DNA of 64,000 bases from an uncultured Eubacteriales bacterium (GTDB lineage: Bacteria > Bacillota > Clostridia > Oscillospirales > Acutalibacteraceae): positions 18,587 through 82,586 of the forward strand of contig ONCX01000010.1 of assembly GCA_900316455.1 (NCBI GenBank). Direction: 5' to 3'. Below are positions 17,957 through 26,534 of this stretch, in pieces. The position numbers and the translations under genes are program-made. Positions within the stretch are counted from its first letter, which is position 1, and every line of letters begins with the position of its first letter. A model generated the notes under the pieces. The model had not been told where the DNA came from. It ran no database searches and saw only the letters and a program-made list of their open reading frames with translations.

Positions 17957-18629
17957 ACTGAGAATCGTGAAGCTGCCGGAATATCATCATCGCGGGCGGC
18001 ATAATGAATATTCCCCAGACGCCGAAAAGTCTGCCGCCCGCGTATACTCCCGCAAGGGTGAAAAACGGGTGCATTTTCAGTCTGCCGGATATCAGCTTTG
18101 GCTCCAGCAGGCTCCGCACTGTCTCTATGATTCCGAAAAGAGCGAGCAGCATTATTCCCGAAACCGTCCGTCCGGATATCAGCTCATATAATCCCCACGG
18201 GATCAGCACCGTGCCGGTTCCGAGAACGGGCAGAATGTCAATAACGGATATTATCAGCGCGACGGTGACTATGCTCCCCGTGTCGTATCCGGCTAAATTA
18301 ATTATACCCAGTCCTGCCGCAAGCTCCGCGAATGTGACAAGCATGATAATTCCGTAGGTTTTCAAAAGAGCCGCCATTGTTTCCGCCGACGTTCTGACGA
18401 GAAGCGACGCTTTTCGGGACGTTTCCGGAGGGAGCAGACGCTTTATTCCCGACCTTATCCCGTCAAAATCCCCGCAGGCGAAAAGCGCAGAAAGCGCGGC
18501 GAATAACGTTCCCGCCGCAAATGACGGGATTCCCGAAACAAGCCACGTCGAACGTCTCAGCACCGACGGCAGATATTCGCGGTAATTCTCCGAAAAGAAA
18601 TCCATGCACCAGTTGGCAAGCTTTGGCAA
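17955..18629 (-). CDS. YtvI / AI-2E-family permease, C-terminal part of a frameshifted gene
   Basis: These 224 residues form the C-terminal half of an AI-2E/YtvI-type integral membrane protein: amphipathic region, then membrane helices (AALLKTYGIIMLVTFAELAAGLGII, VTVALIISVIDILPVLGTGTVLIPWGLYELI) and the family core SLLEPKLISGRLKMHPFFTLAGVYAGGRLFGVWGI. The family usually has 330-380 residues in one frame. The N-terminal half is in another frame (18463-18945) and the break lies near 18610-18630. The apparent TTG start is only the first codon of the shifted frame. Function in this family is unclear; relatives are linked to sporulation or small-molecule export. Confidence 0.8.
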   Translation of the reverse strand: MPKLANWCMDFFSENYREYLPSVLRRSTWLVSGIPSFAAGTLFAALSALFACGDFDGIRSGIKRLLPPETSRKASLLVRTSAETMAALLKTYGIIMLVTFAELAAGLGIINLAGYDTGSIVTVALIISVIDILPVLGTGTVLIPWGLYELISGRTVSGIMLLALFGIIETVRSLLEPKLISGRLKMHPFFTLAGVYAGGRLFGVWGIFIMPPAMMIFRQLHDSQ

Positions 18630-18945
18630 CGAGCCGTTTCATTTCCGCAAGGCGTTCGGGTATTCCCGGGCAGAACGAAACCGCGCCGTTCACAAGCGAA
18701 CATACGCCAAAATAAATCACAACAGCCGCGCCGAATATCACAGCCGAGGTCATTATCACGCAGCTTGTCCTCCGGCTGAGAGCGGGAATTCTTTCCGACA
18801 GCAGCGCGGCGGGCTTCTGTACCGCCGCCGCCACTCCCAATCCTATCGCAAACGGCGCAATCAGCGGCAGTCCGTACTTTACAGCGACGTAAAATACAAG
18901 CCCGTACAAAATATATCTGACCGCTTTTTTCGGGGATTCCGGCAT
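18463..18945 (-). CDS. YtvI / AI-2E-family permease, N-terminal part
   Basis: The true start is the ATG at 18945 behind AGAGGTGGC. It gives two or three membrane helices (YILYGLVFYVAVKYGLPLIAPFAIGLG, SCVIMTSAVIFGAAVVIYFGV) and the helical region PGIPERLAEMKRLVAKACQL. After about residue 110 the frame leaves the family sequence, which continues in the frame of the 17955-18629 entry (LPKLANWCMDFFSENYREYL). A single-base insertion or deletion near 18615 would restore one gene of about 330 codons. It may be a sequencing error or a real pseudogene. Confidence 0.78.
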   Translation of the reverse strand: MPESPKKAVRYILYGLVFYVAVKYGLPLIAPFAIGLGVAAAVQKPAALLSERIPALSRRTSCVIMTSAVIFGAAVVIYFGVCSLVNGAVSFCPGIPERLAEMKRLVAKACQLVHGFLFGELPRISAVGAETFDVACFGNPVICGGNVIRRAFCAFRLRGF

Positions 18946-18992
18946 TTGGAGCCACCTCTGTCCTTTTTTGGAAATTTTTCATAAAATAGACC

Positions 18993-19021
18993 TTGTAAAA
19001 ACGAAGAATATAATATATAAT
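18993..19021 (+). promoter_or_regulatory. Sigma-A promoter of solute-binding protein gene
   Basis: TTGTAA at 18993-18998 and TATAAT at 19016-19021 are separated by 17 bases. The gene starts about 65-80 bases downstream. Confidence 0.7.
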
Positions 19022-19086
19022 AGCTTTGTGAGCTTTTGCTCGCGATTATTCAATAAAAATTCTGTTAGCTATTCTGTTAAACCGAA

Positions 19087-20430
19087 ATGGAGAGAGGCTT
19101 TTTGATTTTTGGCGGAAATAAATTCCTGCGAAGGATCATATCTCTTATACTGACGGCTGCAACGCTGTTCTCTGTCACGGCTGTTCTTGGCTCCTGCGGC
19201 GGCAAAAGCAGGATCATCGTGTGGGTTTATTCCGACGAATACCGCGCCGAGCTGGAGAATTTTCTCAAAACAACTCCCCTTGACCTCAGCTTTACGGCGA
19301 GCATTCGCGCCGTGAATTCATCCGATTTCGCCGGCGAGCTGCAAAAGGCAATTGACTCCGGCAGGGATATCCCCGACGTTTTCATGCTGTCGCCCGACAA
19401 TATCAGGCAATACATAGAATCCGACCTCACAGCCGACGTTTCCGCGCTCGGTCTGGAGGTCACCATTGAAAAGTATTTCCCCTATGTCGCTCAGGCTGCC
19501 ACCGATTCCCGCGGACGGGTCAAGGCTGTCGGCTGGCAGGCGGATCCGGGTATATTCATGTACCGCCGCTCTATGGCAAAGGCTTATCTGGGAACCGACA
19601 ACCCCGATCAGATTCAGTCCATGCTGTCCGGCTGGGACGGCTTCTACGACGTCGCAAGGAAAATATACGAGGTCTCGGACGGCAAGACGCGAATGCTCGC
19701 CGGTCAGGAGGATATGCTAAGACCATTCATCGCTTCCGATACTCAGCCGTGGGTGCGGGACGGAAAGCTCATTCTCAGCCCGCGCAAGCAGGCGTATGTC
19801 GATTATCTTCAGAAAATGGCTTCCGGACATCTCATGTACACCGCCGAACAGTGGTCGGAGGCTTGGCTCGGCGGCATAAGCGACACGCAGAGCGTATTCG
19901 GATATTTTTCCTCCGGCATATGCATGCTCTATGTGATGAAGAAGGCGTGCGGCGGTAAGATGAACGGCGAGGGCAGCTACGGCGACTGGGCAGTAGTGCC
20001 GGGACCCGCGAATTACTGCTGGGGCGGAAGCTGGTTCGCCGCCTACGGCTCCGGCGAACATCTTGACGAAGCGGGCGATTTCATTTCGCTATTCACAGGC
20101 TGCACCGACGACGAGACGCGCCTTGACCAGTCGGTGAGGTACTTCCGCACAACCGGAGAATTCGCCGCAAGCAGCGAGATCGTTTCGCTTGTCAGATATG
20201 ACCCGCAGTTTGAGGATCCGTTCATAGGCGGTCAGAATTATTATCAGCAGCTTTGCGAGGCTGCCAAGGGAATATCCATGAAAAATATCACAATCTACGA
20301 CAGCGGTATAACCGATATTTTCAACAAATATATGAATCAGTGCGCCGGCGGTCTTAAAACGGCGGATCAGGCGTTAAGCGACTTCAGAACCTCTGTGGGC
20401 ATCGCTTTTCCTGAATTGAGCGTTGACTGA
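19087..20430 (+). CDS. Extracellular solute-binding lipoprotein (sugar ABC type)
   Basis: The protein of up to 447 residues is a family-1 type extracellular solute-binding protein, usually the receptor of a carbohydrate ABC importer. A signal peptide ends in the lipobox VLGSC, so it should be lipid-anchored outside the membrane. The body shows the usual layout (RIIVWVYSDEY at the start of the mature domain, PDVFMLSPDNIRQYIESD, WGGSWFAAYGSGEH). The true start may be the TTG at 19102, six bases after GAGAGG, instead of the ATG at 19087. No permease or ATPase gene lies nearby; the next gene encodes a zinc-ribbon membrane protein, so the partners must be elsewhere. Confidence 0.85.
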   Translation: MERGFLIFGGNKFLRRIISLILTAATLFSVTAVLGSCGGKSRIIVWVYSDEYRAELENFLKTTPLDLSFTASIRAVNSSDFAGELQKAIDSGRDIPDVFMLSPDNIRQYIESDLTADVSALGLEVTIEKYFPYVAQAATDSRGRVKAVGWQADPGIFMYRRSMAKAYLGTDNPDQIQSMLSGWDGFYDVARKIYEVSDGKTRMLAGQEDMLRPFIASDTQPWVRDGKLILSPRKQAYVDYLQKMASGHLMYTAEQWSEAWLGGISDTQSVFGYFSSGICMLYVMKKACGGKMNGEGSYGDWAVVPGPANYCWGGSWFAAYGSGEHLDEAGDFISLFTGCTDDETRLDQSVRYFRTTGEFAASSEIVSLVRYDPQFEDPFIGGQNYYQQLCEAAKGISMKNITIYDSGITDIFNKYMNQCAGGLKTADQALSDFRTSVGIAFPELSVD

Positions 20431-20463
20431 CGCGGAGCTGTTATTTTTAAAGGAGAGATACTT

Positions 20464-21183
20464 ATGGAATCAAGATTTTGTACCCGATGCGGAGCGTTGC
20501 TCAGACCCGACAATACCTGCCCGAACTGCGACGGAGCGCCTGCCCCTCAACAAAACTCCGGCGGATTTGACGTCAAGGAGCTTGGTATGGGATTATTCGA
20601 CTGCGCCAAGGCGTTCTTTTCAAAGGAACCGCACAAGGCGGTAGACGCTGTGGTGGAAAGCGGCTTCATGTGGATAGTGTTCGGCGCGGTCAATGTGATT
20701 TTCGCGGCGCTCGGCACTTCCGTGATTTTCAGCAACGGCGTTGACTGGGCTATCAACAAGGTCACGGGGCTTGACTCATATATGCTCGGAAATCTTATTT
20801 CACAGGACGTTAATACGTCAGGTCTTGGAATTTTCTTCTTCTCGCTGCTTTCGATGGCGGGCTGTCTCGCGGCGTTTGCCGGTATACAGTACCTCTTCTC
20901 GGCGCTGGAGGGAAAAAGACTTCCGCTAATCAAAACCTTCAAGGCGGTCACTGTATGCTTCTTCCCGATGACTATTATGAGCTTTGCCGCTTTTCTGTTT
21001 TCCTTCTTCCTCTTCACGGTGTCTGTCGTTTTCGTACTCGTCGGTATGCTCGGCAGTATCACCATGTTCAACGATTACGCCAAAAGAACCTCCGGCGATA
21101 TGTCATTCTGGGGCAGGGTTCTCTGCAACGCCGCACAGATTGTCGCCGCCGCGATGATTCTCGGCATTTCCGTTTCCGTCTGA
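20464..21183 (+). CDS. Zinc-ribbon integral membrane protein
   Basis: The 239-residue protein starts with a zinc ribbon (CTRCGALLRPDNTCPNC, two CxxC pairs). A short Pro/Gln/Gly linker follows, and then a Yip1-like membrane domain with about five helices beginning at FMWIVFGAVNVIFAALG. Proteins of this layout are common in Firmicutes and their function is unknown. AAAGGAGAG precedes the ATG. It follows the solute-binding protein by 33 bases and is followed by a strong terminator, so these two genes form one transcript. Confidence 0.85.
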   Translation: MESRFCTRCGALLRPDNTCPNCDGAPAPQQNSGGFDVKELGMGLFDCAKAFFSKEPHKAVDAVVESGFMWIVFGAVNVIFAALGTSVIFSNGVDWAINKVTGLDSYMLGNLISQDVNTSGLGIFFFSLLSMAGCLAAFAGIQYLFSALEGKRLPLIKTFKAVTVCFFPMTIMSFAAFLFSFFLFTVSVVFVLVGMLGSITMFNDYAKRTSGDMSFWGRVLCNAAQIVAAAMILGISVSV

Positions 21184-21188
21184 ATTTC

Positions 21189-21236
21189 AAAGCTCCGTGC
21201 GCCGCTGGATTCCTCCGGTTCACGGAGCTTTTTTTC
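21189..21236 (+). terminator. Rho-independent terminator
   Basis: AAAGCTCCGTG pairs with CACGGAGCTTT and is followed by T-rich sequence. It ends the solute-binding/zinc-ribbon transcript. Confidence 0.9.
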
Positions 21237-21339
21237 ATTGCCTGCCGGTTATTGCATTTTTTTGTGTGGGATATTGCTTATTTGTCCGGCGAATAATAGG
21301 ACTGACTACGAAATTCAGGAGGGAACGTCAGCTTATTAT

Positions 21340-21756
21340 ATGCGTCCAATCAAAAATTCAAAGGAATACGCCGCGGTTTTTCTGACAGGAGCAGCCGTCT
21401 ACAGCCTTATCGAGATACTCTGGCGGGGCAGGACTCACTGGACTATGGCTGTCACAGGCGGTATCTGTATGCTCCTTATCCACCGCTGCAACGAACGTCA
21501 CAGCAATCTCGACCTTCTCGGCAGATGCAGCCTTTGCAGCTTCTATATAACCGGTGTGGAATTCGCCGTAGGGTGTCTTCTCAACCTGCGCCTGAATATG
21601 ATGGTATGGGATTATTCCGACAGATACCTTAATGTCATGGGACAGATATGCCCTGAATACTGGGCTTACTGGTATCTCCTGTCAATACCGGCGATTATGC
21701 TGAGTACTATTGTTCTGGCGGTACGCAAGGCAACCGGCGGCGAGGTCAATTTTTAA
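21340..21756 (+). CDS. CmpB-like (PF06541-type) membrane protein
   Basis: The 138-residue protein has four predicted membrane helices. The segment EILWRGRTHWTMAVTGG, the conserved GVEFAVGCLLN and MMVWDYSDRYLNVMGQICPEYWAYWYLL match the family often named 'putative ABC-transporter type IV / CmpB', whose function is unproven. The frame is open to 21238, but the ATG at 21340 has AGGAGGGA upstream, with a rather long gap of about 15 bases. It is the only gene between two terminators. Confidence 0.75.
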   Translation: MRPIKNSKEYAAVFLTGAAVYSLIEILWRGRTHWTMAVTGGICMLLIHRCNERHSNLDLLGRCSLCSFYITGVEFAVGCLLNLRLNMMVWDYSDRYLNVMGQICPEYWAYWYLLSIPAIMLSTIVLAVRKATGGEVNF

Positions 21757-21789
21757 CACGGGGAATTTAATTGATTTCCGTGTTTTTAA
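21755..21789 (+). terminator. Terminator
   Basis: AACACGG pairs with CCGTGTT with extra wobble pairs inside and is followed by T5. It directly follows the stop at 21756. Confidence 0.65.
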
Positions 21790-21800
21790 CAAAATCCCCC

Positions 21801-21829
21801 TTTACAGTGCCGCTGAAATGTGCTAAAAT
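21801..21829 (+). promoter_or_regulatory. Promoter of murC
   Basis: TTTACA at 21801-21806 and TAAAAT at 21824-21829 are separated by 17 bases. Confidence 0.75.
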
Positions 21830-21884
21830 ATGTCCTGTGTAATTGAGATACAACAACAATAATTCAACAAAGGATTTGATACAA

Positions 21885-23279
21885 ATGAGAAGCAAGGTTA
21901 TCAGAGAATACGACGAACTTCTGAACAGGGTCAGCCGCGTTCACTTCATTGGCATAGGCGGTTCGGGAATGTGTCCGCTCGTTGACATTCTCAGGGGCGA
22001 CGGCAAGATTATCACAGGCTCCGACGTTGACGACAATTCCGACACCGTAAAGCGTCTGCGCTCTTTCGGAATCAAGGTGGCTATCGGTCAGCGCGCCGAG
22101 AATATCGGGGACGCGGAGCTTGTGGTCTATTCGGCGGCAATCGCCAAGGACAATCCCGAGCTTGTCGCTGCGCTCAATTCCGGCGTGCCGACTATCGAGC
22201 GTTCCGTGCTTTTAGGCGCGGTCTGCCGCAGGTACAAGCGCGATATCGCCATCTCCGGCACTCACGGCAAGACAACTACAACGTCGATGGTAACTACAAT
22301 TCTTATGGCGGGACAGCTCGACCCGACCGTCGTTATTGGCGGCAAGCTCGCTCTCATCGAGGGCTACGGCAGAGCAGGCAAAAGCGACCGCATGGTTTGC
22401 GAGGCGTGCGAATTCGTTGATACGTTCCTCCAGATAACGCCTGAGGTGGCTGTCATTCTTAATATAGACGCGGATCATCTTGATTATTTCGGCACTCTGG
22501 ATAACATCATCGCTTCATTCCGCCAGTTCGCGGATCAGACTACCGGCGTTGTCATCGCTAACGGCGACGACGCGAACACAATGAAGGCTCTCGATACCAC
22601 AAAGGCAAAAATCATCACGTTCGGTCTCGATCCCAAAAACGACTACTACGCCGAAAACGTCGAACAGGCGGGGGGCGGCTTCTGGAAATTCGACCTCTGC
22701 CGTCACGGCGAAAGGCTCACCGATATCTCCCTGCGCGTTCCTGGCGAACACAATGTCCTTAACGCGCTGGCGGCTGCCGCGGCGTCAATTTATGTCGGCG
22801 CGACTCCGGACGACGTGAAAAAGGGTCTTGGAATGTTCTCCGGCGCGTGCAGGAGATTTGAAATTCATACCGTACATAACGGTATCACCATCGCCGACGA
22901 CTATGCCCATCACCCGACGGAGATAGAAGCCACTCTCCGCGCCTGCAAGGAAATGGATTACAAGCGGGTATGGGCTGTGTTCCAGCCGTTCACCTACACC
23001 CGCACAAAGCAGCATATGCAGGAATTCGCCGATGTGCTGCAAATTGCCGACAAGGTTGTGCTGACAGACATAATGGGCGGCAGGGAATTCGACGACCTCG
23101 GCGTGAAATCAGAGGATCTGCAGGCGCTTATCCCCGGCTGCTATCTGGAACACACGTTTGAAGAGGTGGCTGAATTCGTGCTTGCCAACGCTCAGGAGGG
23201 CGACCTTATCATAACTATGGGCTGCGGCGACGTTTACAAATGCGCCAAGCTCATGACAGTTATGCTCAACAAAAAATAA
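21885..23279 (+). CDS. murC: UDP-N-acetylmuramate--L-alanine ligase
   Basis: This is the 464-residue Mur ligase that adds L-alanine to UDP-MurNAc in cytoplasmic peptidoglycan synthesis. The N-terminal Rossmann-like domain shows VHFIGIGGSGMCPL. The ATP-binding site is GTHGKTTTTSM, and DDYAHHPTEIEATL is the C-terminal-domain signature. A TTG at 21843 keeps the frame open, but the ATG at 21885 follows AAAGGA and gives the normal length. It is followed 13 bases later by a nitroreductase gene with its own AAGGAG site, probably on the same transcript. Confidence 0.96.
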   Translation: MRSKVIREYDELLNRVSRVHFIGIGGSGMCPLVDILRGDGKIITGSDVDDNSDTVKRLRSFGIKVAIGQRAENIGDAELVVYSAAIAKDNPELVAALNSGVPTIERSVLLGAVCRRYKRDIAISGTHGKTTTTSMVTTILMAGQLDPTVVIGGKLALIEGYGRAGKSDRMVCEACEFVDTFLQITPEVAVILNIDADHLDYFGTLDNIIASFRQFADQTTGVVIANGDDANTMKALDTTKAKIITFGLDPKNDYYAENVEQAGGGFWKFDLCRHGERLTDISLRVPGEHNVLNALAAAAASIYVGATPDDVKKGLGMFSGACRRFEIHTVHNGITIADDYAHHPTEIEATLRACKEMDYKRVWAVFQPFTYTRTKQHMQEFADVLQIADKVVLTDIMGGREFDDLGVKSEDLQALIPGCYLEHTFEEVAEFVLANAQEGDLIITMGCGDVYKCAKLMTVMLNKK

Positions 23280-23292
23280 GGAGAATTTCACA

Positions 23293-23835
23293 ATGGAGCT
23301 TATAGAAGGTATCAAAACACGACGCAGCGTGCGTAAATTCACAGACGAGAGCGTCAGCCGCGATACGGTTGAAAAAATCATCGACGCGGCGAGATTCGCG
23401 CCCACATGGAAGAACAGCCAGACCCCGCGCTATGTTGTAGTGCAGGACCGCGCCGTTATGGAAAGAATAGCCGCCGAGGGCGTTATGGGACGAGAACACA
23501 ACGCCGGTATTATCAGAAATTCCGCAGCCCTTGTCGTTCTGACATCCGTCAGGGGAATTTGCGGCTACAATCCCGACGGCAGCTTCACCACCGGCAAGGG
23601 TAACGAATGGCAGATGTTCGATGCGGGAATCGCCGCCCAGACCTTCTGCCTTGCCGCGCACAATTACGGCTTGGGTACGGTAATTATGGGAATATTCGAT
23701 GAGCGCGAGGTCGCCCGCGTTATCGGACTCGACGAAAGCCGCGTTGTTTCCGCGCTTATCGCCTTGGGATATCCGGCTCAGAAGCCTGACGCCCCAAAGC
23801 GTCTTGACGTTGCCGAATTCGTAAGTTTTATATAA
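23293..23835 (+). CDS. Nitroreductase family protein
   Basis: The 180-residue FMN-dependent oxidoreductase is of the nitroreductase fold. The N-terminal GIKTRRSVRKFTDESV supplies the phosphate-binding Arg-Arg-Ser, ARFAPTWKNSQTPRYVVV is the second FMN segment, and AHNYGLGTVIMGIFDEREV plus IALGYPAQ are C-terminal motifs. The physiological substrate is unknown; the fold reduces nitro compounds, quinones or flavins with NAD(P)H. It lies 13 bases downstream of murC. Confidence 0.9.
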   Translation: MELIEGIKTRRSVRKFTDESVSRDTVEKIIDAARFAPTWKNSQTPRYVVVQDRAVMERIAAEGVMGREHNAGIIRNSAALVVLTSVRGICGYNPDGSFTTGKGNEWQMFDAGIAAQTFCLAAHNYGLGTVIMGIFDEREVARVIGLDESRVVSALIALGYPAQKPDAPKRLDVAEFVSFI

Positions 23836-23861
23836 AATTTCAAAAATCGGTAATATCGTTG

Positions 23862-23890
23862 TTGACAATTTTGATTAAGTATGGTTAAAT
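23862..23890 (+). promoter_or_regulatory. Sigma-A promoter
   Basis: TTGACA at 23862-23867 and TTAAAT at 23885-23890 are separated by 17 bases, 40 bases before the ATG at 23931. Confidence 0.75.
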
Positions 23891-23930
23891 ATATATGAGT
23901 AATTCAAACTATACTTATGGAGGAATTATT

Positions 23931-25121
23931 ATGAATATTCAGTTAAATGACAGCGGTGTTCCTATTCTCAGGCAAAAGACTCTTGCTCAGAAGATAAAGT
24001 CCTTCCTGCTTTGGACCATTCTGGTTATTCTTACTCTCGCGGCGGCGCTTCTGGTGTATCTCTGCTTCGCGGGCGCAAGCGAAATGGCGGGGCTTACCAC
24101 ATTCAGAAAAATGAGCAGCCACCCGTTCTACACAATGGAGTATGAAAATTTTGAATACGACGAGCTTGTCACTAAGGAATGCGAAACCAACGACGATGTG
24201 ATTAAATTTTTTAAATCCAAGTTTTTCAAGGGTCTCGGCGGCATGTTCCCGGGCGAGGTTGAGCCTGATCCGGTCGTAAGAGGTTCCGTTGCGTTCAGCA
24301 GCCGCACTTCCACATACGCTATGGTAAAGTGCCGTCTTTACAATTCATATGACACCCCTATAATGATGGTCATAGCCAAGCCCGCAAATGGCTACAGATC
24401 ATGGAATTTCGTCGATATGGCTGATCTCGGCATTAATTCCCGCAAGGAGCTCGATCAGTGGTACGGCAACGCCTTCCAGACCGTCGCGGCTACCTACTGC
24501 GTATCTGAGGGTCTTAATTCCGAATTCTTCGGCGCTTCGCTCATCTCATGCCCCGTCGCCGACTGCGAGGATACATCAAAGGCAAACATCACCCCCTTCC
24601 TCGCCGTCAGACTCATGCTCGACAAGGCGGCTACCGTCGAAAGCGCTATCCAGATACTTGACGAATATGACATCGACTTCTCCAGCGGTCCATATCATTT
24701 CTTCCTTTCCGACAAGCATGGCGGCAGCGCTGTTGTGGAATATATTGACGGTAAAATGTCCGTTACATACCCCGAAACCGGTATATCTCATCAGGTCTGC
24801 ACCAATAAGATGGAGGATAAATCCGTCAGATCCGCCGATAAGGACTACAGCAACCGTTTCAAGGAGATTTCGGTATACAAGACATTCGACGACACGCTCA
24901 GGAATCAGTACGACCATGATTTCGGCATTGACCGCACCTACGCGTTCCTCATGCTCAACGACAAGGCACAGGATTTCGCCGCTACCGACGAGGAGCATTT
25001 CGGTACCAATATGTACGGCACTCAGTATACCGTCACTTACTGGTCGGATAAAATGCAGATGCGCGTTATCGTGGAAAACGACTCCAAAACCCAGTCCTAT
25101 ACCTACGATATCCAGCCGTAA
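23931..25121 (+). CDS. Ntn-hydrolase-like (linear amide C-N hydrolase / C45) protein
   Basis: The 396-residue protein has one N-terminal membrane helix (FLLWTILVILTLAAALLVYLCFA) and an outside domain resembling choloylglycine-hydrolase/acid-ceramidase-type N-terminal-nucleophile enzymes. In this family the nucleophile is Cys in a GCSxF-like segment and is followed by an RNxD motif. Here the corresponding segments read RGSVAFSS and CRLYNSYDTPIMMV, so Ser stands where Cys is expected and RNxD is not kept. The following AKPANGYRSWNFVDMADLGI matches family members. It may be an inactive or altered-specificity relative. The ATG at 23931 follows TGGAGGAATT. It is the only gene of its transcript. 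Confidence 0.65.
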   Translation: MNIQLNDSGVPILRQKTLAQKIKSFLLWTILVILTLAAALLVYLCFAGASEMAGLTTFRKMSSHPFYTMEYENFEYDELVTKECETNDDVIKFFKSKFFKGLGGMFPGEVEPDPVVRGSVAFSSRTSTYAMVKCRLYNSYDTPIMMVIAKPANGYRSWNFVDMADLGINSRKELDQWYGNAFQTVAATYCVSEGLNSEFFGASLISCPVADCEDTSKANITPFLAVRLMLDKAATVESAIQILDEYDIDFSSGPYHFFLSDKHGGSAVVEYIDGKMSVTYPETGISHQVCTNKMEDKSVRSADKDYSNRFKEISVYKTFDDTLRNQYDHDFGIDRTYAFLMLNDKAQDFAATDEEHFGTNMYGTQYTVTYWSDKMQMRVIVENDSKTQSYTYDIQP

Positions 25122-25147
25122 CCCTCTCTGAGCAAAAAATGAATTAT

Positions 25148-25187
25148 CGCCGGCAACGGAAATCTTCTTCCGCTGCCGGCGTTTTTA
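25148..25187. terminator. Terminator between converging genes
   Basis: CGCCGGCAACGGAA pairs with TTCCGCTGCCGGCG, followed by T5. It lies between the Ntn-hydrolase-like gene (+) and the TtcA-like gene (-). Confidence 0.9.
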
Positions 25188-25204
25188 GTTTCAATCGTTT
25201 ATAC

Positions 25205-25915
25205 TCACCAGCCGGAAATATTGCCGCTCTGCATGGCGGCGATGATCTTTCCGGTGAGGTCGGGGTAATTTTTTTCAAGCTGAATGAGTATATTCTGCGC
25301 GGCGGCTCGCTGAGTGCAGCCGTCGGCGGGACAGGCGCTCTTCATCACCGGAAGTCCGAGACGGACGGCGGCTGCGCTTATCTCGCGTTCGCGGCAGAAT
25401 ATCATGGGACGGATCAGGGTTATCCCCTTGCGGTCGAGGTACGTCACGGGAGAAAAACAACCTATACGGCTTCCCGATGTGAGATTCAGCCAGAATGTCG
25501 CCGCCGCGTCGTCCATATGATGACCGAGCGCAAGCCGCGTACAGCCTGCTTCCAACGCCATGTTGTGAAGTATGCCGCGCCGCATTCTCGCACAGAGCGA
25601 ACAGGGATTTTTTTCCCCGCGTTCCTCAAAGATTATTTCGCCCAGTCTTGAACGCTTTATTATGAGCGGTACGTCAAGCTCCGAACAGAGCGATTCAACC
25701 CCGCTGTAGTCGGCAGCCTTTCCCCCGAAGCATGGGTCCAGACAGAGCGCGGCAAGTCCGAAGCGCGCGGGGTGGAATTCACGCAGCGCCGCCATCAGAC
25801 GCAGCAGCACAAGGGAGTCCTTGCCGCCTGATACGCCCACGGCTATTTTTTCATTCTGACCCAGCATTCCGTACCTGTCGATGGCGGCGCGGGTTTTGGA
25901 AAGCAGCTTTTTCAT
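25205..25915 (-). CDS. TtcA-like tRNA 2-thiolation PP-loop protein
   Basis: The 236-residue ATP-pyrophosphatase has the PP-loop VGVSGGKDSLVLL near residue 30. It also has the CxxC pair NPCSLCARMRRG and a third cysteine in KSACPADGC. These features match the TtcA group that thiolates cytidine 32 of tRNA using an iron-sulfur cluster. TilS-type C-terminal domains are absent. The ATG at 25915 follows AAAGGGTGAT and gives the family's usual start; 11 further codons are open upstream. It is monocistronic, with the interspersed repeat at 26 kb upstream. Confidence 0.85.
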   Translation of the reverse strand: MKKLLSKTRAAIDRYGMLGQNEKIAVGVSGGKDSLVLLRLMAALREFHPARFGLAALCLDPCFGGKAADYSGVESLCSELDVPLIIKRSRLGEIIFEERGEKNPCSLCARMRRGILHNMALEAGCTRLALGHHMDDAAATFWLNLTSGSRIGCFSPVTYLDRKGITLIRPMIFCREREISAAAVRLGLPVMKSACPADGCTQRAAAQNILIQLEKNYPDLTGKIIAAMQSGNISGW

Positions 25916-26009
25916 TCTATCACCCTTTGTATGATTTTCAGCGTACATTATATTATAATTCCAACGTAAAAAATGTCAACTGTTCCGCGTCCACCAAAAT
26001 CAATTTTTG

Positions 26010-26205
26010 AGGGAAGTGCCGTCGGTATTCGCCTGAACCTGTTGTACGTTTTGGGCTGGTCTTGCTCGTTCGGCTTCGCCTCGCTCGTGGGGCGCTGCCC
26101 TTGACCCGCGAGGAGGTCCAGACCCCCTCGACTCCCACGCTCGCCTGGAAAAAAAACGCTCGCTAGTTATTGGCGCTTACGCTTGCTTTTTTTTTCAAAG
26201 CCTAA
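26010..26205. repeat. GC-rich interspersed repeat, copy 1
   Basis: This gene-free stretch (25949-26273) shares long blocks with 36130-36350 and 46940-47225: GTATTCGCCT, CTTGCTCG..CGGCTTCGCCTCGCT, GTGGGGCGCTGCCC, TTGACCCGCGAGGAGGTCC, CCACGCTCGC and CGCTCGCTAGTT. Compared with the other copies, the segment between two CGCTGCCC direct repeats is missing. Open frames through it are compositional artefacts. Just behind it a TATAAT (26237-26242) without a clear -35 box precedes polA. Confidence 0.8.
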
Positions 26206-26273
26206 TAAAAAACTTCCATTTTCCACTCGCACGGTATATAATATAAAAAAACGAATGTGGAGGCTGCTATAAA

Positions 26274-26534
26274 ATGAAGCTGCTTGTGCTTGACGGAAAC
26301 AGCATAATTAACCGCGCATATTACGGAGTGCGTCCGCTCACCACAAAGGACGGGTTCTTTACCAACGCTATTTACGGATTTCTCACAATGTTCCATAAAA
26401 TCTACGCCGACACGCGCCCCGACTGTATCGCTGTGGCATTCGATCTGAAAGCCCCTACCTTCCGCCACCTGAAATATTCCGAATACAAGGGCAGGAGCTT
26501 GCCATGCAGCTCCAGCCGCTCAAGGAGCTTCTGA
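26274..26534 (+). CDS. polA: DNA polymerase I, N-terminal part (disrupted)
   Basis: The first 75 codons are a normal PolA 5'-3' exonuclease start: MKLLVLDGNSIINRAYYGV, FTNAIYGFLTMFHKI and IAVAFDLKAPTFRHLKYSEYKG. The frame then leaves the family sequence. Family members continue with a basic segment (xRKxMP) before ELAxQLxPLKELL. Here that segment is missing and ELAMQLQPLKELL continues in another frame. About 19 bases therefore appear to be lost near 26490. The ATG follows GGAGG by ten bases. Because PolA is a core repair polymerase, an assembly error is a serious alternative to a real lesion. Confidence 0.85.
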   Translation: MKLLVLDGNSIINRAYYGVRPLTTKDGFFTNAIYGFLTMFHKIYADTRPDCIAVAFDLKAPTFRHLKYSEYKGRSLPCSSSRSRSF

